This document shows, one piece after another, positions 30,904 to 38,747 of a stretch of 64,000 nucleotides of DNA (its first letter is position 1; every line of letters begins with the position of its first letter). The notes under the pieces were generated by a model. It had not been told where the DNA came from. It saw only the letters and a program-made list of their open reading frames with translations, and did no database searches. The DNA is from Mariniphaga sp041686935. GTDB lineage: Bacteria; Bacteroidota; Bacteroidia; Bacteroidales; Prolixibacteraceae. The stretch spans positions 1-64,000 of the forward strand of contig JAWLCW010000005.1 of the NCBI GenBank assembly GCA_041686935.1. The letters run 5' to 3'. A program made the position numbers and the translations under genes.

Positions 30904-33117
30904 ATGAGTCGATTTCTAATTATTTCAAACCGATTGCCGGTTCAGATAAATATTTCAGATGAAAATGTTCAGGTTACACCAAGTGTCGGAGGTTTGGCCA
31001 CCGGCATGATGTCTGTTAGCCAATCTTTTGAAAGTTTATGGATTGGCTGGTCGGGTGTGGATAAGAATATGCTGAGCAAGACACAACAAAAGCTTGTATC
31101 AGAAGCATTGGAAAAAGAAGATTGTGTTGATGTGAATCTGACAGAGGAGGAAGTAGAACTTTATTACGAGGGATTCAGCAATAAAACTGTTTGGCCTTTA
31201 TTTCACTATTTCACCCAGTTTGTGCAATACGAAGAAGAACAATGGCGGGCATACAAGCGGGTAAACCAAAAATTTGCCGATGTAATTGCTGAAAACATGG
31301 AAGGGGTAAATAAAATTTGGGTTCACGATTACCATTTGTTGCTTCTTCCTGAAATGATTAAAGAAAAATTTCCCGATGTTACCATTGGTTTTTTTCTGCA
31401 TATTCCGTTTCCGTCGTATGAACTTTTCCGCATTTTACCCTGGAGAAACGAAATTATTAAAGGTATGCTGGGCGCGGATTTACTCGGGTTTCATACCTTT
31501 GATTACGAACGCCATTTTATGAGTTCGGTGCGCCGTTTGTTGGGATACGACATCAACATTAATGAAATTAATTTGCCCAGACGCATTGTGAAAGTGGATA
31601 ACTTCCCGATGGGAATCGATTACGACAAGTTTAACAATGCAGCTTTGGAATCACAGAAAAGGTCGGTGCACGATAAATCGGAAGTGCGAAAAGAACTGGA
31701 GCGCTATTATCTGCTTTATCCCGAAATGAAGTTTGTGCTTTCCATTGACAGGCTCGACTATACGAAAGGACTGATTAACCGTTTGCAGGCTTTTGAGTAT
31801 TTCCTGCAGGAATACCCGGAATACCGCGACAAGGTAACTTTGGTGCTTTTGGCAGTACCTTCGCGAATTGGAGTTGAGCAGTACCAGCAGATGAAAAGTG
31901 AAGTGGATGAAATCGTGGGTCGAATCAACGGTGAATATTCTGCCATAAACCGAACACCAATCTGGTATTTTTACCGTTCCATGCCATTTGAAAACCTGGT
32001 GGATTTGTACAATTATTGCGAAATTGCCCTGATTACACCAATTCGTGATGGTATGAATCTGGTAGCCAAAGAGTTTGTTGCCTCTAAAACCGATGGCCGC
32101 GGTGTGCTGATTCTGAGTGAAATGGCAGGTGCTTCAAAAGAGATGAGCGAAGCTTTGATCATTAATCCAAACGACAAAGCCCAGATTGCTGCTGCTATAA
32201 AAAAGGCTATAGAAATGCCTTTGGATGAGCAGATTGAGCGGAATACTTATCTTCAAAAACGGTTAAAACGATATGACATTGAAAAATGGGCAACTGATTT
32301 TCTCAATGCACTGGATAAAGTTCGCCAGAATGAACGAAGGTACCTGGCTAAAAAACTAACAGCAACTTCAAAAAACAAAATATTAAAAGAAATATGTGGT
32401 TCCGAAAACCGTATTTTCTTCCTCGACTATGATGGTACACTGACCGGATTTGTTGACAATCCGAAACATGCCCGCCCGGATGAAGAGTTGTACAGTTTGC
32501 TCGACAACCTGGCCAAAAATCCGAAAAACAGGGTGGTGCTTATCAGTGGCCGCGACAGGGAAACCTTTGAGGAATGGTTTGGCGATAAACCTTACACTTT
32601 AATTGTAGAGCACGGTGTATGGAACCGCACTGCCGGCAGCGACTGGGAAATGATTGAACCGCTTGACGATTCGTGGAAAGAAAGCATTCGTTCGTCACTT
32701 GAGTTTTATGTGGATCGTACCCCGGGATCGTTTATAGAAGAAAAAAACTACAGTCTGGTATGGCACTACCGCAAATCTGACCCCGAGCTTGGATTTAACC
32801 GCGCTATCGAATTAAAGGATGAACTGACCAGTCTGGTGGCAAATCTTAACCTCGAAATAATGGAAGGGAATAAAGTGATCGAGATAAAAAACAGGGGAAT
32901 TAACAAAGGACGTGCTGCGCTAAAAGTACTTCATTCTCAGCCTGCCGACAAGATTTTAGCTATAGGAGATGATTGGACTGATGAGTTTCTGTTTTCAGAA
33001 TTGCCCGCTGAAGCAGTTACTATTAAAGTGGGAATGGCCCAAACCGTTGCAGGTTACAAAGTGGAAAATTTTGAAGAAGTGCGCAGTTTGTTGCAAAAAC
33101 TGGCGTGTGACGAATAA
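30904..33117 (+). CDS. otsAB: Bifunctional trehalose-6-phosphate synthase/phosphatase
   Basis: The 737-residue fusion makes trehalose in two steps. Residues 1-470 are the GT20 synthase (SRFLIISNRLPVQ, GGLATGM, IWVHDYHLLLLPEMI, GFFLHIPFPS, LDYTKGLINRLQAF, TPIRDGMNLVAKEFVAS). Residues about 490-737 are the HAD phosphatase (IFFLDYDGTLTGFV with the nucleophile Asp, VVLISGRDRETFEEWF, AIGDDWTDEFLFSEL). All catalytic motifs are present. The ATG at 30904 starts at the conserved SRFLIISNR. It is divergent from a GH15 gene, giving a synthesis/degradation pair for stress or osmotic protection. Confidence 0.96.
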   Translation: MSRFLIISNRLPVQINISDENVQVTPSVGGLATGMMSVSQSFESLWIGWSGVDKNMLSKTQQKLVSEALEKEDCVDVNLTEEEVELYYEGFSNKTVWPLFHYFTQFVQYEEEQWRAYKRVNQKFADVIAENMEGVNKIWVHDYHLLLLPEMIKEKFPDVTIGFFLHIPFPSYELFRILPWRNEIIKGMLGADLLGFHTFDYERHFMSSVRRLLGYDININEINLPRRIVKVDNFPMGIDYDKFNNAALESQKRSVHDKSEVRKELERYYLLYPEMKFVLSIDRLDYTKGLINRLQAFEYFLQEYPEYRDKVTLVLLAVPSRIGVEQYQQMKSEVDEIVGRINGEYSAINRTPIWYFYRSMPFENLVDLYNYCEIALITPIRDGMNLVAKEFVASKTDGRGVLILSEMAGASKEMSEALIINPNDKAQIAAAIKKAIEMPLDEQIERNTYLQKRLKRYDIEKWATDFLNALDKVRQNERRYLAKKLTATSKNKILKEICGSENRIFFLDYDGTLTGFVDNPKHARPDEELYSLLDNLAKNPKNRVVLISGRDRETFEEWFGDKPYTLIVEHGVWNRTAGSDWEMIEPLDDSWKESIRSSLEFYVDRTPGSFIEEKNYSLVWHYRKSDPELGFNRAIELKDELTSLVANLNLEIMEGNKVIEIKNRGINKGRAALKVLHSQPADKILAIGDDWTDEFLFSELPAEAVTIKVGMAQTVAGYKVENFEEVRSLLQKLACDE

Positions 33118-33132
33118 ACTGAAAAAATGCAT

Positions 33133-33163
33133 AAAAGGCAGACGGTAACCCAACTGCCTTTTT
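33133..33163 (+). terminator. Terminator after otsAB
   Basis: AAAAGGCAG / CTGCCTTTTT stem with a 12 base loop and a T-run, placed 16 bases after the otsAB stop. Confidence 0.85.
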
Positions 33164-33369
33164 GCTTAATTGTACTTTTTATGTTTTTCTAATTCAACTG
33201 AAATATCCACTTTTTTAAAAAAGTACTTGCAAGTATTTTATTAGAGGTGTGCTGTTGCAGGTATTTGTAAAAGGTTGATAAAATGATGTTTTTTTTCCTC
33301 TAAAACAATGAATAAAGCCTTTAAGTAATAAAAAACAACAACAAACAGTGTTATATAATAAAATAAATG

Positions 33370-33377
33370 TATATTTG
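33370..33377 (+). promoter_or_regulatory. Candidate -7 box for the membrane gene at 33402
   Basis: TATATTTG fits the TAnnTTTG consensus and lies 24 bases before the start codon. The preceding 200 bases are AT-rich and hold no other feature I can support. Confidence 0.5.
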
Positions 33378-33401
33378 TTCTGAAATCAAAAATCAATTGA
33401 C

Positions 33402-34178
33402 ATGAAAAAGTCGGATGGAATGATGGAGGTTTTCAGAATTTTTCACAGTCCTGAATCGTATTTCGACGAAAAAACCAACAGCCAGTCGAACAAACTCATT
33501 TTTAATCAGATTCTGGTGATTTGTGCTTTCTGCATTCTTTATGGAATCGTTATGGGAAGTTACCACAGCCTGCTCCAGGCGGCGGTGGCAGGCATCAAGC
33601 TCATTTTACTTTTTGTTGGCACTCTGTTAATTTGCTTTCCGTCCTTTTTTGTAATTCAGCAGGTACTTGGTTCCAAAATGAGTCTGAAACAGATGCTTGT
33701 TATTATTTTAAGCGGTTTTGTGCTCACATCGGCCATAGCCTTTTCATTTGCGCCCGTTGTGGTTTTGTTTATGATAACGGGAGGAAATTACCATTTTATT
33801 CAGCTTTTGCACGTTGCAATTTTTTTGTTTTCAGGATTTTTTGGCATGAGGCTTATGGTGATTGCCCTGAAGTTTGCCTGCGAAAAGAAAAACATTTATC
33901 CCCGAATCGGTGTTTCGGTGTTCAGAATATGGATTGTTATTTTGTTGTTTGTCAGCATTCAGTTTGCCTGGAACCTGCGGCCATTTATGTGCGACAAAAC
34001 AGAGGATTTTAAACTGTTCAGAAAATACGAAGGGAACTTTTACACAGCCATTATTTATTCAATGAAACAATTGAGTTCCCCGGATGACAGCGCCGACGGA
34101 AAAAAGACATTTATGATACCCGGTACTGCCGACGAGCAGGTGAACGATTCAACCGTCATTAAACGCTTTATGGATTAA
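33402..34178 (+). CDS. Yip1-like polytopic membrane protein, function unknown
   Basis: The 258-residue protein has five to six membrane helices between about residues 30 and 200 (QILVICAFCILYGIVMGSY, IKLILLFVGTLLICFPSFFVIQQVLGS, MLVIILSGFVLTSAIAFSF, LHVAIFLFSGFFGMRLMVI, VFRIWIVILLFVSIQFAWN). The C-terminal part is soluble. The pattern of a short first hairpin and a QQVLGSKMSLKQ loop resembles Yip1-domain-like bacterial proteins. It is followed after three bases by a small HTH gene. No function can be assigned. Confidence 0.75.
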   Translation: MKKSDGMMEVFRIFHSPESYFDEKTNSQSNKLIFNQILVICAFCILYGIVMGSYHSLLQAAVAGIKLILLFVGTLLICFPSFFVIQQVLGSKMSLKQMLVIILSGFVLTSAIAFSFAPVVVLFMITGGNYHFIQLLHVAIFLFSGFFGMRLMVIALKFACEKKNIYPRIGVSVFRIWIVILLFVSIQFAWNLRPFMCDKTEDFKLFRKYEGNFYTAIIYSMKQLSSPDDSADGKKTFMIPGTADEQVNDSTVIKRFMD

Positions 34179-34181
34179 ACT

Positions 34182-34379
34182 ATGGAAGATATAATGACAT
34201 TGGAAGAAGTTGCCAAATACCTGAAGGTAAAACCACAAACCATTTATACGTGGGCGCAGGACGGGAAAATTCCGGCAGCAAAACTGGGCAAAGAGTGGCG
34301 TTTCCGCAGGTCTGTCATCGACAAATGGTTCAATCAGCATTTCGATGAAAAGTTTTCAGAATTATTTGGTGAACAATAA
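34182..34379 (+). CDS. Excisionase-family helix-turn-helix protein
   Basis: The 65-residue protein is a MerR/excisionase-type winged helix: TLEEVAKYLKVKPQTIYTWAQDGKIPAAKLGKEWRFRRSVIDKWF is almost the full consensus of the DNA-binding domain family HTH_17. It has a short acidic tail. Members act as small regulators or, in phages, as excisionases. Nothing nearby resembles an integrase, so a regulator of the preceding membrane gene is as likely. Confidence 0.92.
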   Translation: MEDIMTLEEVAKYLKVKPQTIYTWAQDGKIPAAKLGKEWRFRRSVIDKWFNQHFDEKFSELFGEQ

Positions 34380-34730
34380 AAGTAAGCAGGATTGATATCA
34401 ATTCAGGTTCAAAGATACTTGATGTGCGTATAATTGTCTTGATACCAATATTTTCAAACTATTTCCCACAACATCAATCCGGCACTTGTTTTAAAGAAAA
34501 TTCTTTTATAGTTTTAATCCGTCAAACTTTAAACCTGGAATAAATGCCATCTCTGCCAAATACAATGCCCGAAAAAGTTTCCGATAAGGTGAAGCCGTTG
34601 TATGAAATGGCAGCATGTGATAAAAATAAAAACTGTACATATCCAACAACCGTATGTGCAGAGGTTTCGATAAATATGAACAGACAAATAAGTTACCCGC
34701 AAGCAACAAAAAAATGCATATACAAGTAGA
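34380..34730. other. Intergenic start of the AT-rich accessory segment
   Basis: Open frames of 60-90 codons exist on both strands but have no recognisable domain, unusual codon use and no neighbour support. Base composition drops to AT-rich here and stays so until about 36.7 kb. I see no supportable feature. Confidence 0.4.
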
Positions 34731-35393
34731 ATGAATAAAGAAATAGAATTATTAAAGCTAGCTAAGAAAAGACAAAATACTAGAATGGATGGATACAACT
34801 GCATCCAAGATTACCATGATGGAATATATGAATGTGATTTTGTATCTCCATACTCTAAATCAGCTCATAACATTAATTCTGAAGTTATGTTTTTTTTGCA
34901 AGATTGGAGTTCTGATTCTTCGTTAAGTGGAGAAATTGATAGAGACTCTGTAGAGTTTGGATTTACCAGAAATAAACCGACTAATCAGAATCTTATAAAG
35001 CTTATTGAAAATCATTATTCTCTCTCATTGAATCAAGTTTATATATCTAATCTTTTTCCTTTTATAAAACTTGGCCAAATGAGTGCTACAATTAAAAGAA
35101 GTGATATGTTGCTGGCGACAAAGGGATTTGGATATCCTCAGATTGAAATCATAAGACCCAAAATTGTAATTTGCTTAGGTCTCATTACATTTAATGCTTT
35201 CAGGGCGTTATTTGGACTAAATATAGCAAAGACTCTTTCTGAGGGAATAATTTCAAATTTTACTTATAATGGGATTTTTTACTTTTGCCAATCTCATCCT
35301 GGAATGTTGGGCAAGAATAATAGGAATAAAGGTGGAATTGATAGAGTTACTAGTGATTGGGAAAGAATGGTAAGTATTTTTAACAATAAATAG
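34731..35393 (+). CDS. Uracil-DNA-glycosylase-superfamily-like protein
   Basis: The 220-residue protein has the layout of a UDG-fold protein: EVMFFLQDWSSDSS near residue 50 in the place of the first motif, LNQVYISNLFPFIKLGQMSA, RPKIVICLGLITFNAFRALFG (a strand-helix typical of UDG folds), and FYFCQSHPGMLGKN near 190 in the place of the HPS/HPG DNA-minor-groove loop. The usual catalytic first motif is not clear. It could be a glycosylase or a non-catalytic relative, as in some anti-phage loci. The gene is AT-rich, stands alone, and is followed by a palindromic element, which fits acquired DNA. Confidence 0.65.
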   Translation: MNKEIELLKLAKKRQNTRMDGYNCIQDYHDGIYECDFVSPYSKSAHNINSEVMFFLQDWSSDSSLSGEIDRDSVEFGFTRNKPTNQNLIKLIENHYSLSLNQVYISNLFPFIKLGQMSATIKRSDMLLATKGFGYPQIEIIRPKIVICLGLITFNAFRALFGLNIAKTLSEGIISNFTYNGIFYFCQSHPGMLGKNNRNKGGIDRVTSDWERMVSIFNNK

Positions 35394-35417
35394 AACAATT
35401 TAAAAAAGTCAGTGGGT

Positions 35418-35487
35418 AATAAACAGGACACTGAGCGGTCTGCAAGACCCAGCGATGAGTCCATGTTGAACTACAACTCGGTTTATT
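35418..35487. repeat. 70 bp imperfect palindrome, element A
   Basis: AATAAAC (35418-35424) pairs with GTTTATT (35481-35487), enclosing GGAC/GTCC (35426-35429 / 35459-35462) and GGTCT-GCA-AGACC (35437-35449). It lies 24 bases after the UDG-like gene. The layout recalls cassette-recombination sites, but the integron attC core sequences RYYYAAC and GTTRRRY are absent. A structured RNA is another option. Confidence 0.5.
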
Positions 35488-35734
35488 TTGCAGAATTTTT
35501 TTCTATGTACTTAATGACGGTTTTATGTTTGGTTCTTGTTGAATATTAGGAAATTATAGAATAAAAAAATAACACAATAAGAAGTTTAAAATCAAATATA
35601 GGAATTTTGACCTAATAAGTTTCAAACACGGTACACAAAATTAAATGAAGGAATTGAATGATTTTAGTTTTATTGGAAGAAATTGACAGGAAAGTATTTA
35701 ATTGGAGCTATCCCGAAGGGATTTAGTTCAACAC

Positions 35735-35847
35735 GTGGTATAAGGCATGGTGGGGCACTACGGCTGTAGTGTTGGCGGATTCTCACCAGATTCCTCTGTC
35801 CATTCGGACAGGTAATCGGGCGACAATCCACGACGACCTCATACCAC
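35735..35847. repeat. 113 bp branched palindromic element B
   Basis: GTGGTAT (35735-35741) pairs with ATACCAC (35841-35847). Inside are AGG/CCT, GTGG/CCAC, and two hairpins: CACTAC-GGCT-GTAGTG (35756-35771) and CTGTCC-ATTC-GGACAG (35796-35811). It ends 42 bases before the start of the barrel protein gene. It could be a folded leader RNA, or a recombination site of a cassette-like accessory array. It does not match any riboswitch I know. Confidence 0.55.
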
Positions 35848-35889
35848 AACCGTTAACAACCAGTTTGAAAGAAACATAAGTTAGATACA

Positions 35890-36552
35890 ATGAAAGAAAA
35901 AGTGAAAATAATTGTGATAATAATTGGAATGCTTTTATTGTCAGGCATTAATTCAAATGCTCAGAATTTTGAGGTTGGAGTTGCTGCGGGTTTTGACGTA
36001 GTAAATTTGCATCTTACAAATTCTTCAGAAAACAGTTTTATATATAATATTTCACCAATTGCTACCTGTAACATAAATGGATTTCTAAGTTTTAAAAATT
36101 CGGGTTTTTGGGGATTCTCTCTTGAGCCGGGAATTATCAGAAAAGGTTGGAATCAATCATCCAATTCGAATGATCAAAAAAACAAAATTAGATTGTATTA
36201 TCTGCAATTGCCCGTTTTATCCGACTTTTATATATCCAACAGAATATTTTTCTCAACAGGACCTGAAATCAGTTATTTGGTGAGCGCTAAAAACAATTAT
36301 GAAAACAAATTTGAATCAAATACACAGGACATTGCAGAATATCTTAATAGATTCGAATTATCAGCCATGGCTGCAATAAATTTTAAGATTAATGAAATTT
36401 CTACTGTTAGTTTCAGATTCAGCCAGGGAATAACTAAAATATCAAATAATGTTCTGTGGACCTATTCAGAAGTGGAAGTTCCTGATGAACCCAAAGATTT
36501 TAATCAATACTTTCAACTGTTATTAAAAATGAGAATAAAAAACTGGCGGTAA
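35890..36552 (+). CDS. Outer-membrane beta-barrel protein (PorT-like)
   Basis: The 220-residue protein has a signal peptide (IIVIIIGMLLLSGINSNAQ) and a barrel built from alternating strands such as NFEVGVAAGFDVVNLHL, FWGFSLEPGIIRKGW, KIRLYYLQLPVLSDFYI and RIFFSTGPEISYLVSA, ending in a strand with FQLLLKMRIKNWR. The YLQLPVL and GPEISYL stretches are typical of the PorT-like OMP_b-brl family in Bacteroidota. The terminal residue is not Phe. It is AT-rich and lies within the accessory segment, so a core T9SS PorT role is unlikely. Its specific role is unknown. Confidence 0.85.
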   Translation: MKEKVKIIVIIIGMLLLSGINSNAQNFEVGVAAGFDVVNLHLTNSSENSFIYNISPIATCNINGFLSFKNSGFWGFSLEPGIIRKGWNQSSNSNDQKNKIRLYYLQLPVLSDFYISNRIFFSTGPEISYLVSAKNNYENKFESNTQDIAEYLNRFELSAMAAINFKINEISTVSFRFSQGITKISNNVLWTYSEVEVPDEPKDFNQYFQLLLKMRIKNWR

Positions 36553-36767
36553 TAAAATGCAAATTTTGCTTATTTCAACGATAAAATTAAATGAAAATAG
36601 AAAAAATTACCGAAAACAAGAAGAAATTCCTCGACCTGTTGCTATTGGCAGACGAGCAGGAAAATATGATTGACAAGTATTTGCCAGTTGGAGATTTATT
36701 TGCTTTATATGACGATGAATTGAAAAGTGTTTGCGGGTCACATGATATTCTTGTGGGGAATAAATTT

Positions 36768-37751
36768 TTAAGTATAAATTTTAGAAAGTCTGAACAAGAA
36801 AAAAGGGATATCAGTTACTCCTCTTTGTGTAGCTCTGAAAGCCTTTATTTTAGCGTTAAATGATTCTGCCGAAGCATTGGTGCTTCGATTATCGAAGAAG
36901 TTCAGGATGTTTGCATAATGAACATAAATTGTAGCAGAAATTGTGTTAAATGATTTGAACTCAGAATCCGTCACATCATTGAACCATTTGGCCAGTTTGG
37001 TATAGGCTATACCTTTGACTGTGGTATGAGAAAAAATCATTCTCAATGAATGAGTTAGAGAATATGCTTTTTTAATATCGGGGTACTGGGTAAATAATAT
37101 TTCTGCTCTTGCCTTTTGTTTCTGAGTCCATTTATCGCCTGACTTGAATAACAGGTACCTGCTACGGGCAAGAAGTTGTTTCCTGGTATCGCCGTTACTA
37201 AATACGGGAGCAATATATTTTTCTTTGTTCAGCTTTGCATTTTCAATATCATTTGTTTCCTGATTGATGGCATCCCACCGGTGGGCAATCCTCATTTCCT
37301 GAATGGCATCATATGCCAGCTTTTGCACATGGAACCTGTCGATTACCAACGAGGCTTTTGGAAAGCAATGTTTTACTATTTTATTCATCGACCCTGCCAT
37401 ATCCAAAGTAACCTCTTTAACAAGCGCCCTGACCTTCTCCGGAATACGGTCTAACACAGCAATAACATTTACCGATTCTGTCCCTTCAATCATGGCAACC
37501 AGCGTCCCCTTCCGGCCCTTCCCTGCTTTATTGGTTAATATCGTATAAAGTTCCCCATTGGAAAGTGAGGTTTCGTCTATGCTCAAATATGGGCCAACAT
37601 TGTTGGGGAAAAGTATCCATTCCTGGGCATGTTCCTTCTGGTCCCAGGTTTTATAGCTACTCAAAAACTCTTTGTATTGCTGCCCCAGTTGGTCGCCATC
37701 AACATAGAAAAATTTCTCGAGGCTATTACTGCTGATGGGGTAATTGTCCAA
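36768..37751 (-). CDS. ISL3/ISAon1 family transposase, catalytic part
   Basis: The 327-residue frame contains the DDE core: LSIDETSLSNGELYTILTN (first Asp), VTLDMAGSMNKIVKHCFPKASLVIDRFHVQKLA (second Asp and the DRFHV motif of ISL3), and NFFDNRSTNASAESFNAKIKAFR (Glu). Its start overlaps the end of the upstream frame by 26 bases in a different frame. In the ISAon1 group the two products are annotated as N-terminal region and transposase, and a ribosomal frameshift that fuses them is possible. It has no sign of decay. Confidence 0.93.
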   Translation of the reverse strand: MDNYPISSNSLEKFFYVDGDQLGQQYKEFLSSYKTWDQKEHAQEWILFPNNVGPYLSIDETSLSNGELYTILTNKAGKGRKGTLVAMIEGTESVNVIAVLDRIPEKVRALVKEVTLDMAGSMNKIVKHCFPKASLVIDRFHVQKLAYDAIQEMRIAHRWDAINQETNDIENAKLNKEKYIAPVFSNGDTRKQLLARSRYLLFKSGDKWTQKQKARAEILFTQYPDIKKAYSLTHSLRMIFSHTTVKGIAYTKLAKWFNDVTDSEFKSFNTISATIYVHYANILNFFDNRSTNASAESFNAKIKAFRATQRGVTDIPFFLFRLSKIYT

Positions 37752-38106
37752 ATAATCCTTTTAAAAAATCCGCGAAACTCCTGGTGTAACGCGTCCCTTC
37801 AGCTACCGAATTCCAATCTCTGCTGACCACTTCATTGGTCGGTTCTACAAGCCACCTTCGTCGCCTCACATGCAGGAATACTGCCTTGTTACGGATAGGA
37901 AAATCTTGTATGACAGACTCAGAATGAAACCCTTTAGATGTGAGTTTTTGACCCGAAAAAGCTACCGGTTTTATATCCCGCTCGTCAAGAAAAACAGAAA
38001 CTGAACGGTCTTGAACAACCATGTTGGTAATCTCAAAATAATCGAATATCTCCTCTGGTAAAAGTAGTTTAACCAGCTCCTTGTAATGATCTTGTTGAGT
38101 TGACAT
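37726..38106 (-). CDS. ISAon1 family transposase, N-terminal region protein
   Basis: The 126-residue product carries a DNA-binding region typical of ISL3 N-termini: PEEIFDYFEITNMV, a strand segment VSVFLDERDIKP, and the zinc/HTH replacement region QDFPIRNKAVFLHVRRRRWL, then RDWNSVAEGTRYTRSFADFL. It starts at 38106, 67 bases inside the element end, and ends within the catalytic frame. It is needed for end recognition in the family. Confidence 0.88.
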   Translation of the reverse strand: MSTQQDHYKELVKLLLPEEIFDYFEITNMVVQDRSVSVFLDERDIKPVAFSGQKLTSKGFHSESVIQDFPIRNKAVFLHVRRRRWLVEPTNEVVSRDWNSVAEGTRYTRSFADFLKGLFGQLPHQQ

Positions 38107-38580
38107 ATGTATCTTTGATTTTATTACAAAGATTCATTTTTATATCATTCCCCACAACTTTATCATGTGAGCCGTGTTTGCGTTGTAGTGCCTATAGACA
38201 GCGAAACCTGCGAATTGAAAAACATTGCGACATACGAAAAATATCAAGGCAAAGGCTACGGAAAAGTGTTGATGAAATTTATTTTTGATTTTTACAAAAA
38301 AGATTACAAAATGATGCTTGTTGGGACAGGCGAAACCTCGACAATTTTGTCGTTTTATGAAAGTTGCGGATTTGAAAAATCATATAGAGTAAAGAACTTT
38401 TTTACAGATAATTACGACCAGCCCATTTTCGAGGGAGAAATACAACTGATTGATATGATTTATCTAAAAAAAGATTTGTAAATGCCTGCCGGCAGACGAC
38501 ACCTGCCAGGTTACTATATTTATGTTTTCCACAAACAAAAAATGCAACGAGCTAAAATAACTTGTTGCATTTTGAAATTG

Positions 38581-38666
38581 TGCCCAGAACAAGACTCGAA
38601 CTTGCACAGCCAAAAACGGCCACCAGGCCCTCAACCTGGCGTGTCTACCAATTCCACCATCTGGGC
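38581..38666 (-). tRNA. tRNA-Leu (anticodon GAG)
   Basis: An 86-base class II tRNA is read on the minus strand. The acceptor stem is GCCCAGA / TCTGGGC with discriminator A. The anticodon loop TTGAGGG sits between CAGG and CCTG, with GAG at 38632-38630. A long variable arm (TGGCC...GGCT) marks it as leucine or serine type, and the T arm contains GTTCGAGTC. The CCA end is not encoded. The 3' end faces the accessory segment, a usual integration boundary, but no second copy of the tRNA end was seen in this window. Confidence 0.96.
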
Positions 38667-38747
38667 AAATTGTTATTTCAAAAATCGCGATGCAAAACTA
38701 TAAAATTTCTTCAAAACCAAATAGCTTTGAAAAAAAATGTTCGGCTT

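Larger units (their letters stand above)
36735..38173 (-). mobile_element. ISL3-type insertion sequence (ISAon1-like group), 1439 bp
   Basis: The ends are GGGTCACATGATA at the left and, as reverse complement, GGCTCACATGATA at the right, with TTGTGGGGAAT also shared further in. The flanks carry the direct duplication GTGTTTGC at 36727-36734 and 38174-38181. An 8 bp duplication and GG-starting ends are the ISL3 hallmarks. Two overlapping reading frames encode the transposase. Confidence 0.92.
36591..38481 (+). pseudogene. GNAT acetyltransferase gene split by an insertion sequence
   Basis: The 5' part (36591-36734) encodes an N-terminus with KKKFLDLLLLADEQENMIDKYL and DLFALYDDELKSVC. The 3' part (38182-38481) continues with VVVPIDSETCELKNIAT, the acetyl-CoA loop YQGKGYGKVLMKF, and SFYESCGFEKSYRVKNFF. 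Joining the two at the 8 bp duplication GTGTTTGC restores one frame of 147 residues. The gene was therefore intact before the insertion, and the C-terminal piece has no start of its own. The original enzyme resembles small GNATs commonly found in Bacteroidota accessory DNA; its substrate is unknown. Confidence 0.9.

Noticed and set aside
34544..34729. 61-codon open frame directly before the UDG-like gene
   Set aside because: Its translation has no recognisable pattern and an unlikely composition; the position fits an untranslated leader equally well.
35735..35847. Integron attC site
   Set aside because: The fold is suggestive but the RYYYAAC and GTTRRRY core boxes are missing and no integrase gene is present, so only a neutral description was kept.
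35890..36552. Core type IX secretion protein PorT
   Set aside because: The barrel resembles the PorT-like family in general, but it lies in accessory AT-rich DNA without other secretion genes, so the specific name was not used.
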